Shown here one piece after another: positions 44,821 through 53,195 of a stretch of DNA of 64,000 nt. Under the pieces are notes generated by a model that did no database searches, had not been told where the DNA came from, and saw nothing but the letters and a program-made list of their open reading frames with translations. The position numbers and the translations under genes were made by a program. Each line of letters opens with the position of its first letter. The stretch's first letter is position 1. This DNA is from Glutamicibacter ardleyensis (GTDB lineage Bacteria; Actinomycetota; Actinomycetes; Actinomycetales; Micrococcaceae): the NCBI RefSeq assembly GCF_014644555.1, contig NZ_BMKX01000004.1, forward strand, positions 1 through 64,000, read 5' to 3'.

Positions 44821-45879
44821 ATGGGAAACGTCATTAATATTGCTGTCATTCCAGGCGATGGTATCGGCCCAGAAGTGGTTGCCGAAGCCGTTAAAGTCCT
44901 GAAGTTCGTGACTAACGGTGGAGACCAGCAGGTAGATCTCACCGAGTACACCTTGGGTGCGGAGCACTGGCTCAAGACGGGGGAGACCCTGACCGATGAA
45001 ACTCTTGAAGCCATCAAAAAGCATGACGCCATCTTGTTCGGTGCCGTTGGTGCCGCACCGGGTGACACACGAATCCCTTCGGGAATCATTGAACGCGAAT
45101 TGCTGTTGAAGCTGCGGTTCTCTCTTGACCACTACGTGAACCTGCGTCCGTCCAAGTTGTATGCAGGTATTGAAAGCCCGCTGGCCAACCCGGGCGAAAT
45201 TGACTTTGTAGTTGTCCGTGAAGGCACCGAAGGCCCCTATGTAGGCAATGGCGGTTCGGTCCGTACCGGCACCCCGCATGAAATTGCCACCGAGGTCTCG
45301 GTGAACACCGCCTATGGTGTAGAGCGCGTAGTTCGAGATGCTTTTACCCGTGCATCAGCACGTCCACGAAAGCACGTGACCCTAGTACACAAGCACAACG
45401 TACTGGTGCACGCCGGACACCTATGGCGCCGCACCGTAGAAATGGTGGCCCCAGAATTCCCAGAGGTCACACACGACTACCTCCACGTGGATGCGGCCAC
45501 CATCTTCTTGACTACCAACCCGTCCCGTTTTGATGTCATTGTGACAGACAACCTCTTCGGTGACATCCTCACCGACCAGGCCGGCGCAATCACCGGCGGC
45601 ATTGGCTTGTCGGCCAGCGGCAACATCAACATGGACCGGACATACCCATCGATGTTCGAGCCGGTCCACGGCTCGGCACCGGATATCGCCGGTCAGCAGA
45701 AGGCTGACCCCACGGCAGCAATCCTGTCGGTGGCATTGATGCTGGAACACCTTGGAATGTCAGCTGCGGCTACCGCTGTTGAGCAAGCTGTCGAAAAAGA
45801 GATTACTTCACGCCAAGAATTGACTGATCACCGCACCACAAGCGAAATCGGCGATGCAATTGTGGCGCTACTGGCCTAA
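44821..45879 (+). CDS. leuB: 3-isopropylmalate dehydrogenase
   Basis: The 352-residue NAD-dependent enzyme oxidatively decarboxylates 3-isopropylmalate in leucine synthesis. Motifs are [74 protein letters not shown] and the signature [34 protein letters not shown], then [14 protein letters not shown]. The upstream ATG at 44791 adds ten residues without a ribosome site. The ATG at 44821 follows a -10-like box and gives the canonical start, so it is preferred. It ends in a terminator. leuC and leuD are about 13 kb away, as in related genera. Confidence 0.95.
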   Translation: MGNVINIAVIPGDGIGPEVVAEAVKVLKFVTNGGDQQVDLTEYTLGAEHWLKTGETLTDETLEAIKKHDAILFGAVGAAPGDTRIPSGIIERELLLKLRFSLDHYVNLRPSKLYAGIESPLANPGEIDFVVVREGTEGPYVGNGGSVRTGTPHEIATEVSVNTAYGVERVVRDAFTRASARPRKHVTLVHKHNVLVHAGHLWRRTVEMVAPEFPEVTHDYLHVDAATIFLTTNPSRFDVIVTDNLFGDILTDQAGAITGGIGLSASGNINMDRTYPSMFEPVHGSAPDIAGQQKADPTAAILSVALMLEHLGMSAAATAVEQAVEKEITSRQELTDHRTTSEIGDAIVALLA

Positions 45880-45928
45880 GCTAAAAGTGATGTAGCTCGG
45901 TTAGTTGCTAATCGAGCAGCAAATCCAC

Positions 45929-45967
45929 GGACGGGTGTTCCGCCAATGGCGTGGGGCACCCGTTTTT
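45929..45967 (+). terminator. Intrinsic terminator after leuB
   Basis: ACGGGTG (45931-45937) pairs with CACCCGT (45957-45963), with further inner pairing GCC/GGC, followed by a T5 run. Confidence 0.85.
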
Positions 45968-45997
45968 CGTTAACTGAGCAAGGAAGTCCAGAGTTAG

Positions 45998-47092
45998 ATG
46001 GAATTCACCGAAAATCTGTCATCGAATCGCAAGAGCGCGGAAGAACGCGCTGCCGTCCTGGCAGACCCCGGGTTTGGGGACTTCTTCACCGACCACACCG
46101 TGGTTGTTGACTGGTCTGCTGGCTCCGAGGCTGGCACCGGTCAGTGGCATGACGCCCGAGTTGAGCCGTACGGTCCCATCGCCATGGATCCTGCTGCCTC
46201 CGTCCTGCACTATGGCCAGGAAATTTTTGAAGGGCTCAAGGCGTACCGCCACGAAGACGGTTCCGTGTGGACCTTCCGTCCGCACGCCAACGCGGCACGT
46301 CTGAATAAGTCAGCCGCACGCCTTGCACTCCCACAGCTGGATGAAGACGTTTTTGTTGATTCCCTGCGCAAAATTGTCGCCACGGATATTGACTGGGTAC
46401 CAACCGGTGACGGGGAAGCCCTCTACCTGCGTCCTTTCATGATCGCTACCGAAGCGTTCTTGGGTGTTCGTGCCGCGCGCGAAGTCTCCTACCGGGTGAT
46501 TGCCTCACCGGCCGGAAACTACTTCGGCGGAGAACTGAAGCCAGTGGGCATTTGGGTTTCAAAAAATTACGCCCGTGCAGGCCGCGGAGGCACCGGGTCG
46601 GCTAAGTGCGGTGGCAACTACGCTGCTTCACTTGTGGCTCAGCTCGAAGCGGAAGAAAACGGCTGCAAGCAGGTCCTCTTCCTTGATTCATTCAATGACA
46701 ACGCCGTTGAAGAACTTGGTGGAATGAACGTATTCTTCGTCACCAAGGATGGCTCATTGGTGACCCCAGCGTTGACCGGAACCATCTTGGAAGGCGTCAC
46801 TCGTTCTTCGGTAATTCAGTTGGCCAAAGACCGCGGCATGAACGTTGAAGAGCGCAAGATTACGTTGGATGAATGGCGTGACTCGGTCGCCAGCGGCGAC
46901 ATCACCGAGGTATTCGCCTGCGGTACTGCTGCAGTGATTACCCCGATCGGCGTGCTCAAGAACGGCGAAGAACTTATTGGTGATGAAAATGCGCCCGCCG
47001 GGGAAGTGACAATGTCCATCCGTGAAGAACTTCTCGGTATCCAACGCGGAACCGTAGAAGATCGCCACGGTTGGCTTGAGCGCTTAGCCTAA
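45998..47092 (+). CDS. ilvE: Branched-chain amino acid aminotransferase
   Basis: The 364-residue class IV PLP enzyme interconverts leucine, isoleucine and valine with their 2-oxo acids. Motifs are LHYGQEIFEGLKAYRHEDGSVWTFRPHANAARLNKSA, YLRPFMIATEAFLGVRAA, and the PLP-lysine segment GGTGSAKCGGNYAASLVAQ (Lys about residue 201). Others are VEELGGMNVFFV, TGTILEGVTRSSVIQLA and ACGTAAVITPIG. Length fits the actinobacterial type II IlvE. AAGGAAG lies about 12 bp before ATG. It follows leuB on the same strand but behind a terminator, so it is probably a separate transcript. Confidence 0.96.
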   Translation: MEFTENLSSNRKSAEERAAVLADPGFGDFFTDHTVVVDWSAGSEAGTGQWHDARVEPYGPIAMDPAASVLHYGQEIFEGLKAYRHEDGSVWTFRPHANAARLNKSAARLALPQLDEDVFVDSLRKIVATDIDWVPTGDGEALYLRPFMIATEAFLGVRAAREVSYRVIASPAGNYFGGELKPVGIWVSKNYARAGRGGTGSAKCGGNYAASLVAQLEAEENGCKQVLFLDSFNDNAVEELGGMNVFFVTKDGSLVTPALTGTILEGVTRSSVIQLAKDRGMNVEERKITLDEWRDSVASGDITEVFACGTAAVITPIGVLKNGEELIGDENAPAGEVTMSIREELLGIQRGTVEDRHGWLERLA

Positions 47093-47110
47093 CTGAAAGA
47101 TAACCCGCAG

Positions 47111-47146
47111 AAGGCAGCTTGTTCAATCTTGAACAGGTTGCCTTTT
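47111..47146 (+). terminator. Intrinsic terminator after ilvE
   Basis: AAGGCAGCTTGTTCAA (47111-47126) pairs with TTGAACAGGTTGCCTT (47129-47144) with a 2-nt loop and a few wobble positions, followed by TTTT. Confidence 0.85.
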
Positions 47147-47254
47147 GCGCATTTAAAACCAGAATACGAGGACGAACGCTTGCCAGTAAGTCTTCATCTT
47201 GGTCCGCTAATCTGAGTACTGATCAAAAAGATAAAAGATTAGAGGAGACAGTTA

Positions 47255-49498
47255 GTGGCAGAAACTGAGGAACGCTCGGCAAAAAGAATTAGTCGACGCG
47301 TGGTTCTCACTCTCGGAGCGCTAACTGCAGGAGCGGTCGTTTACGGTCAGCTTCAAGAATCACCACCAGATCCTTCTGTTTCTCCCAGTACGCCAGAGAA
47401 GCCGACTCAAACGCCGAAACCCACGCCCGTTCTCAAGAACCGTGACCCGTCGGTCATAGCGCCACTTAAACGAACTCGTAACACCTCGGGCGCGCTGCGG
47501 CGATACGAAGGCGCATTTCCTGCAACAAAAATACGTCGCGTGGAGCCATTGCCAGGATTGCAGGCGACCGGGCTGCCTTGGTTAGCCGTTTCAATTGTTG
47601 GTCCAATTCACCAACTGCAGATTATTAATCCGAGCCGAAATACACCAGCTCATATTGTGGAGATTCCCAAGAGCCACAGTGGCGGCGTGCAATCGATGAT
47701 CTGGGACAAAAAGACTAAGTACCTCTATCTTGCGACGCTCAACTATTTGCTTGTCTGGAAACCTTCTAGCCCATCAGAAATAACGATAGTAGGTAAAGTA
47801 CCTGGCGCCACAACTATCTATGATCTCCAACTTGATTCCCAAGGCACGGTGTGGGGCGGAACCTATCCTCTCGGTGCGGCGTTTAAATACGCTCCGAAAA
47901 CCAAGAAAATAGACGTATTCAAGCGGGTAGCCACCGACACCGATTATGTGCGGCGTGTAGCCGTTGATTCAAATGATGACGTATGGCTGGGCACAGGCTC
48001 GCGAAACCCGCGTGTGTTTCGGTTTTCTTCGAAGAGCCCGCAGAAAATCACCGAGATTCCGTTGCCGGAACCCAAAAGAGCAGGCTTTGTCTCTTCGCTG
48101 GAAGCTGTAGGTAACTCAATCGTTGTCTCCATTGACAACGTTTCGGGCCAGCTATTGCTGAACCCTCAAACTAATTCATGGGTTGGATCTATGGATCGAG
48201 TTTGGTCAGGCCGTAAATTATCTGCAGTAAATCCTGCAACCAAGCAGTTCTACAACGTTAGCGACGGCCAGCTCTTTGCTACCAGCAGCTCCACGTGGCA
48301 GGACCAACTTGTAGGCAAGCTTTCTGCCAGCGCACCTTTGGCTATTTACGCCACGAGCAGTCAAGTGGTGGTTGTCTCTTCGAATAAGACGGGACTTCAG
48401 ATCGAAGTGTTTCGTTTGTCGAGTAAATCAGTGCAGCTGGTAAGCACCGTGGCGTTGGCTCGTGGGCAGTTCGTTGTTCAATCTCTTATGTCGCATTCGG
48501 ACGGGAACATCTATGTCGGAGGTTATATGGGCCACGGCATTACGGCAGTTCATCCTGATACCGGAAAACACTGGACCTCCCCCTCTGAGCAGAATGCTAT
48601 CAATCAGATTGAGGGAATGATTGAATTCAACGCTCAAAAAACCTATGTAGGGTCTTACGGTTCGGCGGACATTGTTCGGCTCAACAGCAACGCTAAAAAC
48701 AATCCTGAGGGATACCAGCGCCTCGTTAGACTGGCCACCGATTATGAACAATCCCGGATATTTGCGTGGGCTAAAAATTCCAAGCAGGTATTCTTCGGTA
48801 CAGTTCCAGAATACGGCCGTTCCGGCGGAGTCCTGGGAGCAATAGACCCACGTACCGATGAGGTGAGCTGGGTGTTGGACGGAGATGGGGAAGGGTTTAT
48901 CCGTCACCATTCGATCACCGGACTCGTTGCTGACGAAAAGTACATTTATGGAACTACCTCGGTGCGAAATGGCTACGGTCTAGCCGACACTGTCGGAAAC
49001 GCCAAAGTCTTCAAGTTAGATATTGCAACAAAAAAGATCTCATGGAGTGTGGCGCCGATTGCACAATGTGGTGCGCTCTACTCGCCCAAGCTTTTGGCCG
49101 GATGGCTGCTAGTTGCCGATTTGGAGGGTGTCAGCGTGCTCGACCCAGTAAGTGGCAAACTTCTGAAGAAACACCGGTTAACCAACTCACGTAACACCAG
49201 CTACCGACCCGGATGGAAAAATGCAGACTTGGTAGTAGTAGAGAATCAAGGCAAAGCTGTGCATACCGCAGCAGGAACTACCACTGCCATTGATTTTGAT
49301 TCGGGAACACTTGCGACGATTGGTAGCCCGCAACTGAAGAGCCAATTCGGTACTCGGCTGACGGTAACAAATTCCGGACGAGTCTTTGCCAACGTAGAAA
49401 AAACTGCGATTGCTGAATTGGATCTGCAGCCCATCGCATCCCAGCCAAAGAAGCCGAGTGCAAAGAAAGCATCGCCACAGGCTACTGCAACTACTTAG
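47255..49498 (+). CDS. Exported beta-propeller protein, putative Tat substrate
   Basis: The 747-residue protein begins with a twin-arginine-like signal (KRISRRVVLTLGALTAGAVVYG) followed by a Ser/Pro/Thr-rich linker (SPPDPSVSPSTPEKPTQTPKPTP). The rest is built of WD/YVTN-like beta-propeller blades: IWDKKTKYLYLATLNYLLVW, LQLDSQGTVWGGTYPLG, VAVDSNDDVWLGTGS, MSHSDGNIYVGGYMGHGITAVHPDTG, GLVADEKYIYGTTSVRNG. The C-terminus is Lys/Ser/Ala-rich. GTG start with GAGGAGA 7 bp upstream. Probably secreted or anchored on the outer surface and possibly glycan- or protein-binding; the ligand is unknown. Monocistronic. Confidence 0.7.
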   Translation: MAETEERSAKRISRRVVLTLGALTAGAVVYGQLQESPPDPSVSPSTPEKPTQTPKPTPVLKNRDPSVIAPLKRTRNTSGALRRYEGAFPATKIRRVEPLPGLQATGLPWLAVSIVGPIHQLQIINPSRNTPAHIVEIPKSHSGGVQSMIWDKKTKYLYLATLNYLLVWKPSSPSEITIVGKVPGATTIYDLQLDSQGTVWGGTYPLGAAFKYAPKTKKIDVFKRVATDTDYVRRVAVDSNDDVWLGTGSRNPRVFRFSSKSPQKITEIPLPEPKRAGFVSSLEAVGNSIVVSIDNVSGQLLLNPQTNSWVGSMDRVWSGRKLSAVNPATKQFYNVSDGQLFATSSSTWQDQLVGKLSASAPLAIYATSSQVVVVSSNKTGLQIEVFRLSSKSVQLVSTVALARGQFVVQSLMSHSDGNIYVGGYMGHGITAVHPDTGKHWTSPSEQNAINQIEGMIEFNAQKTYVGSYGSADIVRLNSNAKNNPEGYQRLVRLATDYEQSRIFAWAKNSKQVFFGTVPEYGRSGGVLGAIDPRTDEVSWVLDGDGEGFIRHHSITGLVADEKYIYGTTSVRNGYGLADTVGNAKVFKLDIATKKISWSVAPIAQCGALYSPKLLAGWLLVADLEGVSVLDPVSGKLLKKHRLTNSRNTSYRPGWKNADLVVVENQGKAVHTAAGTTTAIDFDSGTLATIGSPQLKSQFGTRLTVTNSGRVFANVEKTAIAELDLQPIASQPKKPSAKKASPQATATT

Positions 49499-49632
49499 GA
49501 AAGACCCGGAGGCAGCTGAGCATGACGCGCTAAACGCATAAAAACAGCGTAGTAATGAATTCCACAACACCCCATCGAAAAGCGAGTCAGAGACGGGATG
49601 TCTGATCGGCAACATGCCCTAGGCTTGTGTGT

Positions 49633-50397
49633 ATGCGCATTGCCAGATTTGTAGTTGATAGCGACCCAATGTACGGAGTCGTAGACGGAAACGATGTCCA
49701 CGTCTTAGCAGGAGACCCTTTTTTCCAAGGGATCAAAACCACCGGTGTCACTCACCAGCTCGACGACGTCCGATTGGTGGCCCCAATCATTCCGCGCTCA
49801 AAGGTTATCGGTTTCGGCCGCACCTACCGCGAACATGCCAAAGAACTAGGCAACGAAGTTCCTAACGAGCCGTTGATGTTCTTAAAGCCAAACACTTCAG
49901 TGGTGGGCCACGGAGATCCCGTGACACTTCCGGCATTCTCTGAAGAAGTTTCCTTCGAAGGCGAACTTGCCGTGGTCATTGGCCGTATCTGCAAAGATGT
50001 TCCCGCAGAAAAAGCTGCAGACGTGATCTTCGGATACACCGTGGCAAATGACCTCACCGCTCGTGATGCCCAGCGTAAGGATCCACAGTGGGCGCGAGCA
50101 AAGGGTTTTGACGGGGCATGCCCGCTAGGCCCATGGATTGAAACACAGCTAACGGATCCAGATGACGTGGGAATCGTTACCCGTGTGAATGGCGAAGTTC
50201 GCCAGGACGGATCAACCAACGAAATGATCTGGTCAGTCAATGACCTCGTCGCGCGCGCTTCCGAGGCATTCACTTTGCTCCCAGGAGATGTCATTCTTAC
50301 GGGCACCCCCGCAGGTGTTGGATTGGTCGCTGAAGGCGACAACGTAGAAATTGAAGTCGAAGGAATCGGAACCCTGCGAAGCGTCTTCCGTCGATAA
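49633..50397 (+). CDS. Fumarylacetoacetate hydrolase family protein
   Basis: The 254-residue protein has the FAH fold. VIGFGRTYREHAKELG, EPLMFLKPNTSVVGHGDPV, the metal-binding VSFEGELAVVIGR (Glu), GYTVANDLTARDAQR (Asp) and KGFDGACPLGPWI are followed by LLPGDVILTGTPAGVGLV. The family includes fumarylpyruvate and acylpyruvate hydrolases and oxaloacetate decarboxylases; the exact substrate is not evident. The ATG at 49633 is preferred over the GTG at 49627, because TAGGCT 8 bp before it looks like a -10 box of a leaderless transcript. It lies upstream of gltX, a conserved neighbourhood in Arthrobacter relatives. Confidence 0.88.
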   Translation: MRIARFVVDSDPMYGVVDGNDVHVLAGDPFFQGIKTTGVTHQLDDVRLVAPIIPRSKVIGFGRTYREHAKELGNEVPNEPLMFLKPNTSVVGHGDPVTLPAFSEEVSFEGELAVVIGRICKDVPAEKAADVIFGYTVANDLTARDAQRKDPQWARAKGFDGACPLGPWIETQLTDPDDVGIVTRVNGEVRQDGSTNEMIWSVNDLVARASEAFTLLPGDVILTGTPAGVGLVAEGDNVEIEVEGIGTLRSVFRR

Positions 50398-50502
50398 CTT
50401 GAAGCGCTCAGTTTAGATCGCTTTACCGTAGTGCGCTGGACTTCGTATCCATTGTGATGCGAAGACCAGCGCGCTATTGTGCTTCCGGCACCTCTCCGGG
50501 AC

Positions 50503-50508
50503 TAGAAT
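50503..50508 (+). promoter_or_regulatory. -10 box of a near-leaderless gltX transcript
   Basis: TAGAAT ends 9 nt before the gltX ATG at 50518. No Shine-Dalgarno sequence lies between them. The -35 is weak (TTGTGC near 50478). Confidence 0.5.
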
Positions 50509-50517
50509 GAAATCACC

Positions 50518-52023
50518 ATGACTGATCTATCGCTGATTCCTACCGTGACCGAAGAAACCCCGGTTCGGGTTCGTTTCTGCCCATCGCCTACGGGCACCCC
50601 ACACGTTGGCCTAATCCGTACCGCCCTGTTCAACTGGGCCTACGCACGCCACACCGGGGGCAAGATGATTTTCCGTATCGAAGATACGGATGCGAAGCGC
50701 GACTCCGAAGAGAGCTACAACCAGCTGCTGGACGCCTTGGCGTGGCTGGGCATCGACTGGGACGAAGGCGTAAACGTCGGTGGCCCACACGAGCCATACC
50801 GCCAGTCCCAACGAGGTGGCATCTACCAAGACGTCATTGCCAAGCTGCGCGATGCTGGACACGTCTACGAGTCGTATTCCACCCCTGAAGAAGTCGAAGC
50901 GCGCCACAAGGCTGCCGGCCGTGATCCAAAACTGGGTTATGACAACTTTGACCGTGAACTGAGCGAAGAACAGATCACCGCGTTCAAGGCGGAGGGCCGT
51001 GAACCGGTGCTGCGCATTCGCATGCCAGAAGATGACATCAGCTTTACCGACCTGGTCCGTGGAGAGATTACCTTCAAGCCGGGAACCATTCCTGACTTCG
51101 TGGTTGTCCGTGCCAACGGCCAGCCTCTGTACACGTTGGTGAACCCGGTAGATGACGCTCTGATGGGTATCACCCACGTGCTTCGTGGTGAAGATCTGCT
51201 CTCCTCTACTCCACGTCAGATTGTGCTCTACCGTGCCTTGATTGATATCAACGTTGCACAGTACATGCCACTGTTCGGTCACCTGCCGTACGTCATGGGT
51301 CAGGGTAATAAGAAGCTGTCCAAGCGTGACCCGGAGTCGAGCTTGTTCCTGCACCGTGACCGCGGATTCATCCCCGAGGGTCTGCTGAACTACCTGTCGC
51401 TGCTAGGTTGGTCGCTGAGCGCGGATGAAGATATCTTCACCCGTGATCAACTCATCGAAGCATTTGATGTCAAAGACGTGCTCTCAAACCCAGCACGCTT
51501 TGATATCAAAAAGGCAGAAGCTATCAATGGCACTCACGTACGTCTACTTGAGCCGCAAGATTTCCGTGACCGTCTAGTTCCTTACCTGCAGGCTGCTCAG
51601 CTTGTCGGTAGCGAATTCAGCGCACGCGAGAACGAAATACTTGACGCGGCCGCACCTCTGGTTCAGGAGCGAATCGGCTTGCTCGGCGAAGCAGCCGAAA
51701 TGATGGAGTTCCTTTTCAAATCTGATGAAGAGATTGAGATTGAAGAGAAGGCTCTGAAGGGAATGCCTGCCAACCTGGTTGAGGTTGTAGACGCGAGCAT
51801 TGCTGCACTTGAGAGTGTCCAGGAATGGAATGCTGAAAACATTCAGGATGCGCTGCGTGTAAAGCTGATTGACGAGCTTGAACTCAAACCCCGTCAGGCC
51901 TTCGGCCCGGCTCGTGTTGCAGTCTCGGGCAAGCGCGTTTCGCCTCCATTATTTGAATCAATGGAAATTCTCGGACGCGAATCCAGCTTGAAGCGCCTGC
52001 GTGCTTTTGGCGAATCCCGTTAG
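50518..52023 (+). CDS. gltX: Glutamyl-tRNA synthetase
   Basis: The 501-residue class I enzyme has the HIGH-equivalent in [23 protein letters not shown] (about residue 20), [16 protein letters not shown], and KMSKS-equivalent [14 protein letters not shown] (about residue 263). The helical anticodon domain follows. In actinobacteria, which usually lack glutaminyl-tRNA synthetase, this enzyme also charges tRNA-Gln with Glu for later amidation; the tRNA-Gln and tRNA-Glu genes lie just downstream. The stop is 16 bp from the next gene, whose first codons overlap a very strong hairpin (see 52054-52101). Confidence 0.97.
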   Translation: MTDLSLIPTVTEETPVRVRFCPSPTGTPHVGLIRTALFNWAYARHTGGKMIFRIEDTDAKRDSEESYNQLLDALAWLGIDWDEGVNVGGPHEPYRQSQRGGIYQDVIAKLRDAGHVYESYSTPEEVEARHKAAGRDPKLGYDNFDRELSEEQITAFKAEGREPVLRIRMPEDDISFTDLVRGEITFKPGTIPDFVVVRANGQPLYTLVNPVDDALMGITHVLRGEDLLSSTPRQIVLYRALIDINVAQYMPLFGHLPYVMGQGNKKLSKRDPESSLFLHRDRGFIPEGLLNYLSLLGWSLSADEDIFTRDQLIEAFDVKDVLSNPARFDIKKAEAINGTHVRLLEPQDFRDRLVPYLQAAQLVGSEFSARENEILDAAAPLVQERIGLLGEAAEMMEFLFKSDEEIEIEEKALKGMPANLVEVVDASIAALESVQEWNAENIQDALRVKLIDELELKPRQAFGPARVAVSGKRVSPPLFESMEILGRESSLKRLRAFGESR

Positions 52024-52038
52024 ACGATAGAACGCACA

Positions 52039-52800
52039 TTGCGCGAACTAGACAACACCTTCGATTCCGCCACCCCACTGGGTGGCGGAATCGAAGGTGT
52101 TCTATTTGATATAGATGACACGCTCGTTGATCTGCGGACCGCAGCAATCGATGCATTTCTTGCCATGGTTGATGACCTGCTAGAAGGAGTTACTAGCGAG
52201 CGGTTAAGGTTCATTGCCGAAGATTTTGCTGATGATGGGGCCGGGGCTTATGAACGCTATATGGCCGGCGAAGTCTCGTTTCTCGGGCAACGACAATTGC
52301 GGTTGAACCGCGCCTTTGACCTTGTTGGCCACAAACCACTTTCTGCGCAGTCCTACCTGCGCTGGGCTGAAAAGTATGAATCCCTGGTCAAGGATTCGTG
52401 GAAACCCTTTGGCGACGTGTTGCCGCATCTTGCAGCCCTCAGCAGTTGGGGGATACCTTACGGCGCGGTGAGCAATAACGTCGAGGCGTACCAGCGAATG
52501 AAGCTGGAACGTTCCGGATTGACCGGATTCGCAGTAGTTATTGGATCGGATACGGCCGGGGCACCTAAACCCGATCCTGCACCTTTTCTTGCGGGGTGTA
52601 GTCAGCTGAAATCCACGCCGGGCAGAACCCTGTATGTGGGTGATAATCCAATAAATGATGTTCAGGGCGCAGAGAACGCCGGACTTGTTGCAATCTTTGT
52701 GGACCGTGAGTCCAAGCATGCAGTGCAATCGGCTTTCACCGTATCCAACCTCGAACAGCTCACTGTCTTCATTAGTCAAAGCATCGATTCGCGAGAGTGA
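52039..52800 (+). CDS. HAD-superfamily hydrolase
   Basis: The 253-residue phosphatase-like protein has motif I VLFDIDDTLVDL (nucleophile and acid Asp, about residues 24-26), motif II YGAVSNNVEAY (Ser/Asn), Lys in APKPDPAPF and motif IV LYVGDNPINDVQGAENAG. Its cap domain (about 35-130) is helical, as in PGP/HAD-IA enzymes. The only reasonable start is TTG at 52039, because the conserved nucleophile motif begins near residue 20. Residues 6-21 are encoded by a perfect 22-bp inverted repeat that may terminate gltX transcription. The substrate is unknown; small-molecule phosphate ester hydrolysis is likely. Confidence 0.85.
   Translation: MRELDNTFDSATPLGGGIEGVLFDIDDTLVDLRTAAIDAFLAMVDDLLEGVTSERLRFIAEDFADDGAGAYERYMAGEVSFLGQRQLRLNRAFDLVGHKPLSAQSYLRWAEKYESLVKDSWKPFGDVLPHLAALSSWGIPYGAVSNNVEAYQRMKLERSGLTGFAVVIGSDTAGAPKPDPAPFLAGCSQLKSTPGRTLYVGDNPINDVQGAENAGLVAIFVDRESKHAVQSAFTVSNLEQLTVFISQSIDSRE
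52054..52101 (+). terminator. Perfect 22-bp inverted repeat in the start of the HAD gene
   Basis: The arm 52054-52075 (AACACCTTCGATTCCGCC...) is the exact reverse complement of 52080-52101, with a 4-nt loop CACT, followed by CTATTT. It lies 31 bp after the gltX stop and inside the HAD coding region. It could terminate gltX transcription or regulate HAD expression. Confidence 0.7.
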
Positions 52801-52821
52801 GCCTTACGCCAATTTCTCAAT

Positions 52822-52850
52822 TTGTCAGGGCCTAATTAGCTAGGTATAGT
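52822..52850 (+). promoter_or_regulatory. tRNA promoter
   Basis: TTGTCA (52822-52827) and TATAGT (52845-52850) are separated by 17 bp. They lie about 70 bp before the tRNA-Gln gene. Confidence 0.75.
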
Positions 52851-52918
52851 TAATTCTCGTGCTACGGCATCAAGCGCAAATCCCAACGTGGATTATTCGC
52901 TGAATGTCCAAGTCACAT

Positions 52919-52990
52919 TGGGATATGGTGTAATTGGCAACACAACGGTTTCTGGTTCCGTCATTCTAGGTTCGAGTCCTGGTATCCCAG
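52919..52990 (+). tRNA. tRNA-Gln (CTG)
   Basis: A 72-nt cloverleaf. The acceptor TGGGATA pairs with TATCCCA, there is a GGTTCGAGTCC T-arm, and the anticodon loop TTTCTGGTT carries CTG. The CCA is not encoded. It shares a promoter and terminator with tRNA-Glu. Confidence 0.95.
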
Positions 52991-53038
52991 CGCTTCACCG
53001 GAGTTATTCGGTGAGTTGAAGAGAAATCTTTAGCGTAC

Positions 53039-53111
53039 GGCCCCATCGTATAGCGGCCTAGTACTCCGCCCTCTCACGGCGGCAACACGGGTTCGAATCC
53101 CGTTGGGGTCA
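53039..53111 (+). tRNA. tRNA-Glu (CTC)
   Basis: A 73-nt cloverleaf. The acceptor GGCCCCA pairs with TGGGGTC (one wobble), the T-arm is GGGTTCGAATCCC, and the anticodon loop CCTCTCA carries CTC. A terminator follows directly. Confidence 0.95.
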
Positions 53112-53117
53112 CAAAAC

Positions 53118-53139
53118 CCACGACATTGTCGTGGTTTTT
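53118..53139 (+). terminator. Intrinsic terminator of the tRNA unit
   Basis: CCACGAC (53118-53124) pairs with GTCGTGG (53128-53134) with a 3-nt loop, followed by TTTTT. Confidence 0.9.
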
Positions 53140-53195
53140 CTTTTTAACCTATCCTGACACCTTCGTTGCTAGCGGCGTTCAACTTGTCATAAGGC

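Noticed and set aside
50611-51354. 247-residue minus-strand ORF inside gltX
   Set aside because: Opposite-strand shadow of a highly conserved gene with no family features.
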